From JANPCX01 sp966211815 (GTDB lineage: Bacteria > Pseudomonadota > Gammaproteobacteria > Burkholderiales > Burkholderiaceae_C), in the NCBI GenBank assembly GCA_966211815.1, contig CBIHOD010000002.1:62001-126000 (forward strand): a DNA stretch of 64,000 nucleotides, in the 5' to 3' direction. A program made the translations under genes and the position numbers. The notes under the pieces were generated by a model that was not told the DNA's origin, made no database searches, and was given only the letters and a program-made list of their open reading frames with translations. Positions 16,950-26,092 of the stretch are shown in pieces (position 1 is the stretch's first letter; each line of letters opens with the position of its first letter).

Positions 16950-17260
16950 GGCGAAACAGGAATGGATGGGATCGATGAGGCGGATTGCCAACGGCCGGGC
17001 CTTGTCGCCGCACGCCGGGTCCACGATGTTGCCATCACCGCCGCCCGGCCGGCCAAAGCACCGCCTCGTCACAATTTGTAGCACGCTCCCCCATGCCCCG
17101 GGGGTGGACAGGCACCCCCATCGGACGCCTTGGGCCTTATGCTTTCGGGCTGCCTGCCCGGTGATGCGGGCACGCGCAAGCGCACCGTAGGGCGGCGCTG
17201 CATGCAGACTGCGGCGGCGCGGGCCGGATGCGGATCGACAATGAATTTCTCGAGGCGGTC
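16950..17260. other. Intergenic region with two small hairpins
   Basis: This 311-base divergent gap lies between the nucleotidase and the zinc-ribbon genes. It contains GGGGGTG/CACCCCC (17100-17119, 6-base loop) and TGCCCG/CGGGCA (17155-17172, 6-base loop). Promoters for both flanking genes should lie here, but I cannot point to clear -35/-10 boxes. No gene is evident. Confidence 0.5.
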
Positions 17261-18607
17261 ATGACACAGGTTTGTCTGAGCTGCGGTGCGGACGACAACC
17301 GAGACACCGCCAAATTTTGCAAAGCCTGCGGCAAGCCACTGCTGCGCCCGCCGCAGCAACAAGCGTCGTCGCCGCCGCCGCTTTTCGCGTCCTCGGCCTG
17401 GCCCGACGGCGACGTCGTGGCCGCGGCCGTTCCAGCGGCGGCGGGCGATCCCTTCCCTGCGCCTCGGGCGCCTGTGCCCGACGACGACTGGCTGAACGTG
17501 TTCGGTGCCGATTCACCAACGGCGGCCCTCCCGGTGGCGTCTTCCCCGCAGTCAGCGGTTCCGCCCCCAGTGGCCCCTCCCACGGCCGGGAGCGGCGTGT
17601 TGACGCCTTCCGTCCCCTCGGCGCCGACCGCCCCGACCGCGTCGCCGCCTTTTGCCGCGCCGGCCCGCCCCGGCGCGGTCGACATCGCTTTTCCCGTCCC
17701 TTCCGCGTCGCTGGGTGCGCCCTGGTCGCCCCCGGGCCAAGACGCGGCACCCGACGCCGGTCACGCAGCGGCCACGGTTTCGTCGCTGCTTTCCACCGGC
17801 GACGCCGTGCCTGCGCCGCGGCCCCGTCCTTTCGGCATGCCGCCCTCCGCCGACAAGCCTGCGGCACCCCAGGCCGCGCCATCGCAGGCGCACGCGGTCG
17901 CGCCCGGCACGTCCGCTTCCGCTGACACGGGTGCCGCGGCGAGTGCCGCCTGGCGCTCCAGGGCCATCGGCGCCATCGCAATCGCCGTCCTCGCCCTGGT
18001 CGGATGGGGCGCCTGGCAGGGGCTGCTGTCCAAGAACGAGCAACCGGACGAGCGATATTCCACGCCGGTCCTGCCGCCGCCCACCGCTGCCCACTCCCCG
18101 GCGACGCCCGGGGCCGATGCGGCGCCTCCCGCGAGTCCGACCGGCGCCGCGGTGATGAACACCGATCCACCCGCCCCAGCCATGCCGATGCCCCCATCCA
18201 CGGGGCTGGCCACCGCCGCTCCCCAGCCGCTCCCACCACCAGCTGCCCATGCTCCCGCAGGTGCCCAGCCGGCCCGGCAGGCCGACGCTGGAAAGCCGGC
18301 CACCCCAGGCAACAAAGCGGTGGCCAAGCCGACGTTCGGGACAGCGGCCGCTGTGGCTCCGGCCGCGCCCGCGCAGCCGGAGCCTGCTGCCGCGCCACCG
18401 GCCCCGCCGGTAACGGCCGCGGTCACGGTACTGCCCTCCGGCCCCGCCAGCCCGCAAGAAGCCTGCAAAGCCGCCGGCATGTTCGGCCGTTCCTCGTGCT
18501 TGAGCGAGCAATGCGGCAAACCCGCTTTCACCGGGCACCCGCAATGCAGGCGCTGGCGGCTCGAACGCCAGCAGGAAGACCAGCAGCGCATGTATGGCGG
18601 CTCCTGA
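17261..18607 (+). CDS. Zinc-ribbon membrane-anchored proline-rich protein
   Basis: A 448-residue protein, not a characterised family. The N-terminus is a compact zinc ribbon, CLSCG (C5, C8) and CKACGKPLL (C20, C23). Then comes a long Pro/Ala-rich linker (about 30-230), one membrane helix (AIGAIAIAVLALVGWGAWQG, about 235-255), a second Pro/Ala-rich stretch, and a C-terminal Cys motif with ACKAAGMFGRSSCLSEQCGK and HPQCRRW (about 402-432). With the ribbon in the cytoplasm, the C-terminal Cys motif would be periplasmic. ATG 17261 follows GAGGCGG at short spacing and begins exactly at the ribbon. It is the first of three ribbon genes in a row. Its function is unknown. Confidence 0.75.
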   Translation: MTQVCLSCGADDNRDTAKFCKACGKPLLRPPQQQASSPPPLFASSAWPDGDVVAAAVPAAAGDPFPAPRAPVPDDDWLNVFGADSPTAALPVASSPQSAVPPPVAPPTAGSGVLTPSVPSAPTAPTASPPFAAPARPGAVDIAFPVPSASLGAPWSPPGQDAAPDAGHAAATVSSLLSTGDAVPAPRPRPFGMPPSADKPAAPQAAPSQAHAVAPGTSASADTGAAASAAWRSRAIGAIAIAVLALVGWGAWQGLLSKNEQPDERYSTPVLPPPTAAHSPATPGADAAPPASPTGAAVMNTDPPAPAMPMPPSTGLATAAPQPLPPPAAHAPAGAQPARQADAGKPATPGNKAVAKPTFGTAAAVAPAAPAQPEPAAAPPAPPVTAAVTVLPSGPASPQEACKAAGMFGRSSCLSEQCGKPAFTGHPQCRRWRLERQQEDQQRMYGGS

Positions 18608-18723
18608 TGGCAGCGCCGGTGCTCCGGTGACACGGTTCGACACGCCCATGGCACACCGCGCTGGCGCCATCTTTGCGTGCCCCGAAATTCCAAAACGATC
18701 CTTTCCTTTTTGAATTCCCCACC

Positions 18724-20334
18724 ATGCTGGCACAGCAACTTAGAGGGTCGAGCAGCCTGCTCGACAGCCTGAACGCCTTGCGCAATTGGCGCGTGTTGCT
18801 GATGCTGGCCCTCGTCTTCATGGCCACGGCGGTCGTGTGGAGCGCCGGCGGGTCGGTGCTGGCATCCGCCGGCCGCCGCTCCGCGCCCATGTTCCTTGGC
18901 GCGATCCCGGCCGTCTTGTTGCTGTTGTGGGGCACGAATTCGGCAGGCATCCTGATGATGGATCAGGCCGCCGGGCGCCCCGGCCGCACCGTGGGCCAAG
19001 CCATGCGCGCGTCCCTGGGGGCCACCCAACAGCTGGTCCTGGTGCTGCTGGCGCTCGCACTTTTCTACATGCTCGGATTGCTGGCGCTGACCGTGCTGCT
19101 GCTGATCTGCAGCGTGCCCGTGGTCGGCCCATGGCTCTACATCCTGGTCTTCCCGGTGGGCGCTGCCGCCAGCGGCTTGGCCTTGTTCATCCTTCCGACG
19201 CTGGTGGCGCCACTGTGCGGCGCCGCCATCTGGTGCGGTTTGGACGCCAGCACGGCCCTGGCCCAACTGTGGGCGGCGATGCGGCACCGGCTGGCGCTCG
19301 TCCTGTCCTGGACGCTGCTCTTGTCCTGCATCGCCGCCGCGGTCGGACTGGTTCTGTCGGCCGTGCTGTTCGCCGGCTTCTCGGTGACTGGCAGCCTGTC
19401 GGCGTCCATGCTTGGCGTGCCGCAGGACCCGTGGTCCGGCGTGGCTGGCATGCCTTCACTCACCATTCCGGGAGGCACTTCTTCCGGCGCGGCCGCTTAC
19501 CTGCAAGCCGGTACATTGGGCAGCCTGTTGCTCTGGGCCGCGGCATGCGCCGTCCCTGGCCTCGTGGCCATGAGCGGCGCCTGCATCATCTACCGCCGCG
19601 CATTGTTCGGGATGAGCACAGCCCAAGAAGAGCAGGCCCTGAGCCAGACGCTGGCGTCGGCCGTGAAACGCGCGCCCGACCTGCGCGGCCCATTCGGACC
19701 GAAAGCGTCGGGGACCGTCGCAGTACCTGTTGCGGGGGCGACGACGGATGCAGGCGCGGCTCCTGAAATTTGGCAACGCCCGATGCCCCCGGCTTTTCCC
19801 GCCTCGTCATCAACTGTCGGCCTGGTTCCTGCTACCCAGCAACTCGATAGCGAGTCCGCGCAAGTCCGTCTGATGATGCATGCCATGAGTGACCGGCGAG
19901 ATGTACCCGCCCCGTCCACAGCATATCGGCTTTCCCACTCAGGCGCAGCATTGCCAGAGCAGGCGCAGCAGTCATCCTCTGCACATGCGACCTGGCTTCA
20001 TCAGAATGCGCGCGCCATTGATGTCGCACCTGGTCTATCGACTCGTCATCATTGCCAGCAGCAGCACCAACTACCACAGCAATTTGCTTGGTCGCGACCG
20101 CAGGTATCTGATTTTGTCGCTACTAATCCTGGCTGCGCTGTATCAGCAGCGCTTGACCTCGACCTTGAAGCACCCTATGCAGAAGTTTCCTCTTCAATTT
20201 ACCCCACTTCTTCTGCTACTAATACCCTGGTGCATCCAGCCACGATGAAAATTAAATCTTGTTCCTTTTGTGGCGAAGATGCTGGAATTGACGATATTTT
20301 CTGCGTTTACTGCGGAAAGCCGTTATTGAAGTAA
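18724..20334 (+). CDS. Polytopic membrane protein with C-terminal zinc ribbon
   Basis: A 536-residue protein, family not recognised. The first 310 residues hold about six hydrophobic helices (for example VLLMLALVFMATAVVW, LVLVLLALALFYMLGLLALT, LVLSWTLLLSCIAAAVGLVL). A long Ser/Gln/His/Ala-rich linker of low complexity follows (about 330-505). The last 24 residues are a zinc ribbon with CSFC and CVYCGKPLL. The ending CGKPLL(K) matches the ribbon of the preceding gene, so the two share an origin or partner. GC content drops within the linker (about 20000-20150 onward), so the 3' part looks joined from another source. ATG 18724 has no strong ribosome site; TTG 18673 is possible. Confidence 0.7.
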   Translation: MLAQQLRGSSSLLDSLNALRNWRVLLMLALVFMATAVVWSAGGSVLASAGRRSAPMFLGAIPAVLLLLWGTNSAGILMMDQAAGRPGRTVGQAMRASLGATQQLVLVLLALALFYMLGLLALTVLLLICSVPVVGPWLYILVFPVGAAASGLALFILPTLVAPLCGAAIWCGLDASTALAQLWAAMRHRLALVLSWTLLLSCIAAAVGLVLSAVLFAGFSVTGSLSASMLGVPQDPWSGVAGMPSLTIPGGTSSGAAAYLQAGTLGSLLLWAAACAVPGLVAMSGACIIYRRALFGMSTAQEEQALSQTLASAVKRAPDLRGPFGPKASGTVAVPVAGATTDAGAAPEIWQRPMPPAFPASSSTVGLVPATQQLDSESAQVRLMMHAMSDRRDVPAPSTAYRLSHSGAALPEQAQQSSSAHATWLHQNARAIDVAPGLSTRHHCQQQHQLPQQFAWSRPQVSDFVATNPGCAVSAALDLDLEAPYAEVSSSIYPTSSATNTLVHPATMKIKSCSFCGEDAGIDDIFCVYCGKPLLK

Positions 20335-20364
20335 ATAACAGGCAAGCCAATAAACATTTGTGAA

Positions 20365-21282
20365 GTGGAAAATCAACGTATCAGGCAGCAATTGGAGCTG
20401 TCATCACAAAAAAGGCTGGTAGCGCAAGCCTTATTTTCTGAAGATAACTGCAATAGCGCTAATTATTGCCCTGACTGTAATAGTCAATCCGCAGAAAATG
20501 CCATTTTCTGTGATCAGTGTGGCCATCCTTTAATTACCCCCTACGCTGTACCTATAACCTACTCTAGTCAATCAAATCAGCTCGACAACATAGCATCAGT
20601 TTCAAAAAGAAATCCTGATGCAAGTTTTAACTCGTCACCTCTCACATGGATAACGCAGCGTTGGATGGCACCTTGCGCTGCACTGGCCAGTGTACTTGTA
20701 CTTGCATTGGGGTTTGTTGTAAAAGAGGCTTCGGCACCACCTCCTAGTGCAAAAGAGATATTGGCTTCATTGCAGAATGATAATGTTAGCCGGTATGCCC
20801 CATATTTTGATTTACTATGCCTCCGCAACTTTCCATATCATCGCCATCATATTCAAATTTATGCGAATGATCAGGTTGCACGTGATTGGCTAGATCTTTT
20901 TGTAAAGGCTGGACTTTACGCTGCACCAGTAGAGGTTATTTCAGAAGGAATGTCTTCAGAAACAACAATAAGTCTACTTCAGTATCAGGTTTTGCCTGCT
21001 ATTAATGCTTGGCGACATAACGGGCGCCTTTGTGTAGCGCAGCGTTGGGTTTTGGATTCAATAGTGCCGGAGTCGATACGAAAAGATGCTCGTATAGAAG
21101 CATCACAATATATCGTTTCACTAGTCTGGCGTGCCGAAGGAGTTGCTCCTTGGTTTGAATCGCTACGGAATTTTGCGGATTTACGATTGATTGGAGTTAA
21201 TTTTTCAAACGCTAGAAAAATTACTGTTAGCACTCAGCAAATGATAGAAAAAGATGGTGAGCATTGGAGATTAATAAAATAG
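20365..21282 (+). CDS. Zinc-ribbon single-pass membrane protein
   Basis: A 305-residue protein, not recognised beyond its domains. A zinc ribbon (C35, C38 and C49, C52; YCPDC and FCDQCGHPL) is followed by a short Ser/Asn-rich linker, one transmembrane helix (about 100-119) and a 185-residue presumably periplasmic domain of mixed composition. It is AT-rich, unlike the start of the two preceding genes. The start is GTG 20365; no in-frame ATG occurs before the ribbon. It begins 30 bases after the previous ribbon gene and ends at the strong terminator shared with pilY1. The family is unknown; membrane sensor or assembly factor roles are guesses. Confidence 0.7.
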   Translation: MENQRIRQQLELSSQKRLVAQALFSEDNCNSANYCPDCNSQSAENAIFCDQCGHPLITPYAVPITYSSQSNQLDNIASVSKRNPDASFNSSPLTWITQRWMAPCAALASVLVLALGFVVKEASAPPPSAKEILASLQNDNVSRYAPYFDLLCLRNFPYHRHHIQIYANDQVARDWLDLFVKAGLYAAPVEVISEGMSSETTISLLQYQVLPAINAWRHNGRLCVAQRWVLDSIVPESIRKDARIEASQYIVSLVWRAEGVAPWFESLRNFADLRLIGVNFSNARKITVSTQQMIEKDGEHWRLIK

Positions 21283-21285
21283 CTT

Positions 21286-21318
21286 AACAAAAAAAGGGGG
21301 ATGCCCCCTTTTTTTGTT
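21286..21318. terminator. Strong bidirectional rho-independent terminator
   Basis: AACAAAAAAAGGGGG and CCCCCTTTTTTTGTT form a 15-bp stem closed by an ATG triloop, with a T run on each strand's 3' side. It separates the convergent third zinc-ribbon gene and pilY1 and can end both transcripts. Confidence 0.92.
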
Positions 21319-21320
21319 GA

Positions 21321-24300
21321 TTAATCTGCAATAGATATCTCTCGAGAGTTAAGAATGCGCCAGACAGGTGCTGGAGACCCAGCAAGGTCCAAAGTTTCCG
21401 GAACCGTACCAATTGCATCATTGCCAAAAGTTAACTTTGGTACGCCTTTGCCATCAGATACAAAGCGTAAATCAAGCACTCTGCTAGCTTTATAAATTAC
21501 TTTCTGAACAGTGCCGCTGCTGTCTTTAAGCGTGGTATTTCCAGTTCCAAAATTAATGCCATAAATCAGAGAGGTTGCACCTGATGTCAAACACGGATCT
21601 GACATCGTAGCACTGGGCAACGTTGCGACAAAAGCAACAAGTCCAGTTGTGGGTAGTGCCACGCTGTTATCAATCATGCGCCATCCACAACCTGTATAAA
21701 ATCCAGAAGAATCCCCTTTTGTACCAAGAGTTAAATGCCAACCCTTTGATGAGGGTAAAAATACGCCGCCAGCAGTTAAGCTTGCGGAAATATCAACAAA
21801 ATCGGTTTTAACTAATGGGCTAAGAGTTGCATCAAAAGAAAATACGTCTCCGTCCTTCAGTGCATAAAAATCTTGTTTTTGACATGACGTATCTGATTTG
21901 TCTAACAACCGACCAGTTCCTACCATAACAAATCTCTTTAATGTTTTAGGATCATATTCGATCATCGGCCGCGTTGTAACAGGTTGCCGGGTTCCTGAGC
22001 TAACGCCTGATCCTTCAGTAAGAGTTGCAATGAGCTTTGCTTCTGGAAAATTTCCGGTTGCTGCAGTTATATCCAAACGCCACACATTTCCAAGGAGATC
22101 CCCTGCATAAACTGCATCTGCTAACGCTAATCCTGGCGTCAAAACATATGCTGTAGCATGCGCCATACCAGATGTTGATATGCCAGTTTGGGTGCGAATC
22201 GGTTCTTGCAAAAGATAACCTGTGCATGGATCAACTATAAAAAAATAGCTGATTCCATCAACATTATTATATCCTGATGTAAAAATAACTACCCATCCGT
22301 GCTGACGAGTTCTAACAACTACCGGTTCACCATATGAAAAACCCACCTTATCTGCTAGATTGACATCTAAAGGGTCGGCAGTTCGGGGAAATTCCCACAT
22401 TACCTTCTTTCTCAAGGTATCTTCATCTGTAATGGATTTTGGATTTGTTATATCCAAGGCATAATAACTCTTGCCACCTTTCCCTAACCCCCCTATTAGC
22501 AAAGTACGCCAATTCTGAGGATAAAAACCACCTGCTGGATTGGCTTCATTACAAGATAAAGTCGACGCTTTGCCTGCGACTGTATTTGCAAGATCTATAT
22601 CAAAATTTTTGGGTGTTGCATTGACATAATATCGATGCAGATAGGCTGGATTGCCCAGTGCAACTAAACCTCGGTCGATCCTATCTGCACTTGTGCTTGA
22701 AGCTCTAAATAACGCACTAGGTACATAGGCAAACATTTCTTTGCCTGCATCAACATCTACCTCGGGCAGAGCCGCGCCGGTTGGTATAGAACTGGGGGTG
22801 GATGTAAACAAGGCTCCGTTGATGGCATGTAACACTCCAGAGTTAGAGCCAACATAAATAACGGTGCGACGTCCTAGATCAGCAGGAGTTGATCCAGAAG
22901 CGGGTTTTGGCCCCCATTTTGTTTGAAACGCTAAATAACCAGGCTCATCCCAAAGCAAAGAATTAGGCGATCCAACGACTTTTAATTTAGATCCGACGAT
23001 ATCACCTACTAAAGATGTTCTGATTCTGTAGTTTGGGGTGGCAGTTTCTTTGCTACGGTCGCCTCGTAGATAATTAAGATAATCCAATGAGTCATTAGTG
23101 ACCGTTGGTGAACTCTGGCGCCATGGAGTATCTAAAGCTGCTTCTTGAGTAGACGATATTTTTGTTGTGGAGGTGCTACTGGGATGCCGGAATGCAACCC
23201 CTTGGCTACCATTCCAAGTAGCCATCCGTCTATCAATATCCCAGCCTGTTCCACTTAATTGAGCAGCGAACTTTGAGGAAAATTTCCAGCGCGAAGTCAA
23301 AACGCTAGGAGTAGTTGAGAAATCTAACGATGAGGCTTCTATTTCAGAAGTCCAGTCTGCAGAGGTATAACTAGTGCTAAAACTTGCATCAGAGATGGCT
23401 GAAACTTGAGGTGTTGCCGTAGCGGATGCTGTTGTATTTGCCACAATAGATGCTGCAATTCGTGAAAATGCCTGAGTTAACCCATTAATCATCGAATTAG
23501 GATCTGAGGCAACAAAATAATTGTCTGGTAATTGTTGTCCGCCTGAAGGTGAAATTCGTCCCGTGGTATACCAGGAGGCTAGTGATGGTAATGCCGTGGC
23601 AGTTAAAGGATTGAAGCCTGCCGGAACAGTGAAGCCACCATATTTGGCTGCGAGATAAAATTGATTGTTTGTTTTATAGGTTGAATATTCAAGTACATCG
23701 AGCCAATACGTATCAATGGTCTGCTTGTCCAATGTGTGCAAGATAGATGCATTGTCAGGCCGTATGTCGGTCGTATGTACTTGATACGCAATGCCCGCCA
23801 TCAATGCCGAATTGTTGCTACAGCATCCGTTGTAATTCTGTGCTGTTCCTAAAGATCCCCCAAGACCCTCTAAAGATCCTACCTTATTGGTCATTGTGGT
23901 AGAGGTGATGGCGTCAGATGCTAAACCAGAGGGTGCAGTAGGCTCGTTCGCCCCTCCAGCTATTGAAGAGCCCGGAACATTTTTATCTGCATGAGTATTT
24001 ACGTCTCCAATTCCAAGAATAAAATTTTTCTGACATGAGTAGAGAATTGGATCATCCCAATTTGTAATGACAGGAAATCCATCTGCATAAGCATTTTTGG
24101 TTGCAGTCGAGGCTGCTCCCATATTTGTCCATTCAGGTATATTGCCTAAATTTTTAAAATATCTAACTGCCGCATAATAAAGTTCTCCTACCGGGTCATA
24201 AGTCTTATATGAACCAGATTGTCCAAACTTGTTTAGATAATTCATCACCCCACTATTGGTTACGCTGGTTCCAAATGTTGTATTGGTAAGGGCGGCATCA

Positions 24301-25352
24301 TTTGGTGGGCATGGAGATCCTGAGCAGCTACTTAAAGGATCAAGCTTCATAACCCCTGTTGCTCCATCCCATTCTGGGGAAACGTTTGCTATAGCAACAG
24401 ACAATGGAACTGGTTGCATAGGCCCGATATAGGCTTGCCTTGCGCGTAATACACCGCCATCCCTCGCAATATTTGAGTCGTTAAGATATCCGAATGCGCT
24501 ATACCGAATGCGATCCGCATATTTTTGCATTAAACCTTCGGGTTTATAGGTTGTTGCGGTCGGCGGACCATAAGCTACACAATTCGACTCCAGCCCTAAC
24601 GGACTAGCAACCGCTCCCCCAAGTGTTGGATCGCAAACTTTTACGCGAATACTGACCTCGTATACTGTGCCATTTACCAATGTGCTGGAGGGGTTATATG
24701 GGGTTGCCGGATCATCCGGATTTCCCGTGGCAGTAAAATTCATCTTATTGCCAAGACCCTGGATTCGCATTTTAAAATTGCTAGCGCTACTCGGAGTAGA
24801 TGCACTCACCCCAGTAGAAAGTGTGCGATTTGGAAAATTACCTGTACCGCCTTGTCCTGATGCATATGCTTTTTCAATAATTGTGACACCAGGTGTGGAA
24901 CCAGAGCCTGCTGTATCTACAACGCGATAACCACCGGTCAATGCCCAGCGAAAAGGGTCAATGGTTTGCATTGTCGCCCAATTGAGGAAGTTTCCGCTCC
25001 ACTGTTTACTTGCTCCATTGCATGAATATGGCGGAGAGTACGCTGGGGCAGAACTTGCCATGCTTACCGGATAAAAATGCCGGTTTGCCTCGGTAGGACT
25101 ATAATTATATAAATAGCATTTTTTGGGATCGAAATATCCAACATATACTGTGCTGTTGCTATAAGTATTATTTATATGAGCAACGCTAACTGCAGTTGGA
25201 AACTCCACAGAAAGCGCTAAAGCCAAATTGCCTGGTACCGCTACAGTGCTGAAAACTGGTTGATCAGCGAGTGGAACCTGAGCAATGCAAACTAATGAAA
25301 AAGGCATGAGCGCAATTGCCGCTGCTTGCTTGGAAAAAAATTTATTCATCAT
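21321..25352 (-). CDS. pilY1: Type IV pilus tip adhesin/assembly protein PilY1
   Basis: A 1343-residue exported protein of the PilC/PilY1 family, which primes pilus assembly with the minor pilins and acts as tip adhesin or surface sensor. A signal peptide (AIALMPFSLVCIAQ, cleaved near residue 25) precedes a variable N-terminal region and a C-terminal beta-propeller. The propeller has LRGDRS, IRTSLVGDIVGSKLKVVG, LIGGLGKGGKSYYALDIT and VYAGDLLGNVWRLD. The usual aspartate-rich calcium loop just before VYAGDL is replaced by LTPGLALAD. Tandem ATGs start the gene (25352 and 25349) behind GAGG. It is the last gene of the pilE-fimU-pilV-pilW-pilX-pilY1 operon and ends at the terminator at 21286. Confidence 0.95.
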   Translation of the reverse strand: MMNKFFSKQAAAIALMPFSLVCIAQVPLADQPVFSTVAVPGNLALALSVEFPTAVSVAHINNTYSNSTVYVGYFDPKKCYLYNYSPTEANRHFYPVSMASSAPAYSPPYSCNGASKQWSGNFLNWATMQTIDPFRWALTGGYRVVDTAGSGSTPGVTIIEKAYASGQGGTGNFPNRTLSTGVSASTPSSASNFKMRIQGLGNKMNFTATGNPDDPATPYNPSSTLVNGTVYEVSIRVKVCDPTLGGAVASPLGLESNCVAYGPPTATTYKPEGLMQKYADRIRYSAFGYLNDSNIARDGGVLRARQAYIGPMQPVPLSVAIANVSPEWDGATGVMKLDPLSSCSGSPCPPNDAALTNTTFGTSVTNSGVMNYLNKFGQSGSYKTYDPVGELYYAAVRYFKNLGNIPEWTNMGAASTATKNAYADGFPVITNWDDPILYSCQKNFILGIGDVNTHADKNVPGSSIAGGANEPTAPSGLASDAITSTTMTNKVGSLEGLGGSLGTAQNYNGCCSNNSALMAGIAYQVHTTDIRPDNASILHTLDKQTIDTYWLDVLEYSTYKTNNQFYLAAKYGGFTVPAGFNPLTATALPSLASWYTTGRISPSGGQQLPDNYFVASDPNSMINGLTQAFSRIAASIVANTTASATATPQVSAISDASFSTSYTSADWTSEIEASSLDFSTTPSVLTSRWKFSSKFAAQLSGTGWDIDRRMATWNGSQGVAFRHPSSTSTTKISSTQEAALDTPWRQSSPTVTNDSLDYLNYLRGDRSKETATPNYRIRTSLVGDIVGSKLKVVGSPNSLLWDEPGYLAFQTKWGPKPASGSTPADLGRRTVIYVGSNSGVLHAINGALFTSTPSSIPTGAALPEVDVDAGKEMFAYVPSALFRASSTSADRIDRGLVALGNPAYLHRYYVNATPKNFDIDLANTVAGKASTLSCNEANPAGGFYPQNWRTLLIGGLGKGGKSYYALDITNPKSITDEDTLRKKVMWEFPRTADPLDVNLADKVGFSYGEPVVVRTRQHGWVVIFTSGYNNVDGISYFFIVDPCTGYLLQEPIRTQTGISTSGMAHATAYVLTPGLALADAVYAGDLLGNVWRLDITAATGNFPEAKLIATLTEGSGVSSGTRQPVTTRPMIEYDPKTLKRFVMVGTGRLLDKSDTSCQKQDFYALKDGDVFSFDATLSPLVKTDFVDISASLTAGGVFLPSSKGWHLTLGTKGDSSGFYTGCGWRMIDNSVALPTTGLVAFVATLPSATMSDPCLTSGATSLIYGINFGTGNTTLKDSSGTVQKVIYKASRVLDLRFVSDGKGVPKLTFGNDAIGTVPETLDLAGSPAPVWRILNSREISIAD

Positions 25353-25380
25353 GGCCTCAAATTATTGTCTTAAAATACAA

Positions 25381-26079
25381 TCAAGGCAAAGGTTCACAAA
25401 AGGTAGTTTGGAAGAAAGCCTCAGTACTTCTGGGGCCTGTTACTCTGGTAGTCAACCGATAACTCACAGGCTTCTTTACGCTTCCAGCGATGCCAGTACT
25501 GCCTTGCAATAATTTGGTTGAGTTGGCTTTGTCGGCACTATCGCCTGACAGGTGACTCTCATCAAAACCAAATACATCGGGATTCGAGCAAGGAACGCAA
25601 ACATCTCTGCCCAAAGTTTGAGCATCACCAACAGAGGAGCAAAGTCGGTCAATTAAATATCTAATTTTAATTTCTTTGCCTGGGTTAATAGTGCCAGCTG
25701 TCCATTTGGCATCAAATGTAGACAATTTTCCAACTAAGTCCACCGGTATTCCCACTGCATTTGTCGTTAATCTCACTGGACTGTAGTTCAAACCGAGGCC
25801 GCTACTTACTCCAGCACCCCTTTGCGCAGGTGTAGCAAGGGTGCCAACCGTAAATTGCCGTAAAACGAGGGATACTGCGCGTTCAGATTGATTTTGAAAA
25901 TCTCGTTTAAATCCAATATTTCCGGCCGCCGTAAGGGCTGTATTAAATGAACTGACAAGAGCTACTGCACCTATTAACATAATTGTGAGTGCGATTAAGC
26001 TAAAGATCAGTACAACACCATATTGTCTCGATGGTGGAGTGCAAAATATAACACGCTTTGGGGCTGCTATAATTTTCAT
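25381..26079 (-). CDS. pilX: Minor pilin-operon protein PilX
   Basis: A 232-residue PilX-type protein. The N-terminal segment RQYGVVLIFSLIALTIMLIG resembles a prepilin helix but lacks the Glu at position 5 of the mature sequence, which is normal for PilX/GspK-like subunits. The globular domain has four cysteines in the C-terminal half (CSSV, DVCVPC, TFCEPLP). It sits between PilW and PilY1, with which it forms the priming/tip complex of the pilus. It is 28 bases upstream of pilY1, so co-transcribed. Confidence 0.85.
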   Translation of the reverse strand: MKIIAAPKRVIFCTPPSRQYGVVLIFSLIALTIMLIGAVALVSSFNTALTAAGNIGFKRDFQNQSERAVSLVLRQFTVGTLATPAQRGAGVSSGLGLNYSPVRLTTNAVGIPVDLVGKLSTFDAKWTAGTINPGKEIKIRYLIDRLCSSVGDAQTLGRDVCVPCSNPDVFGFDESHLSGDSADKANSTKLLQGSTGIAGSVKKPVSYRLTTRVTGPRSTEAFFQTTFCEPLP

Positions 26080-26092
26080 GGCCGAATTGCAT

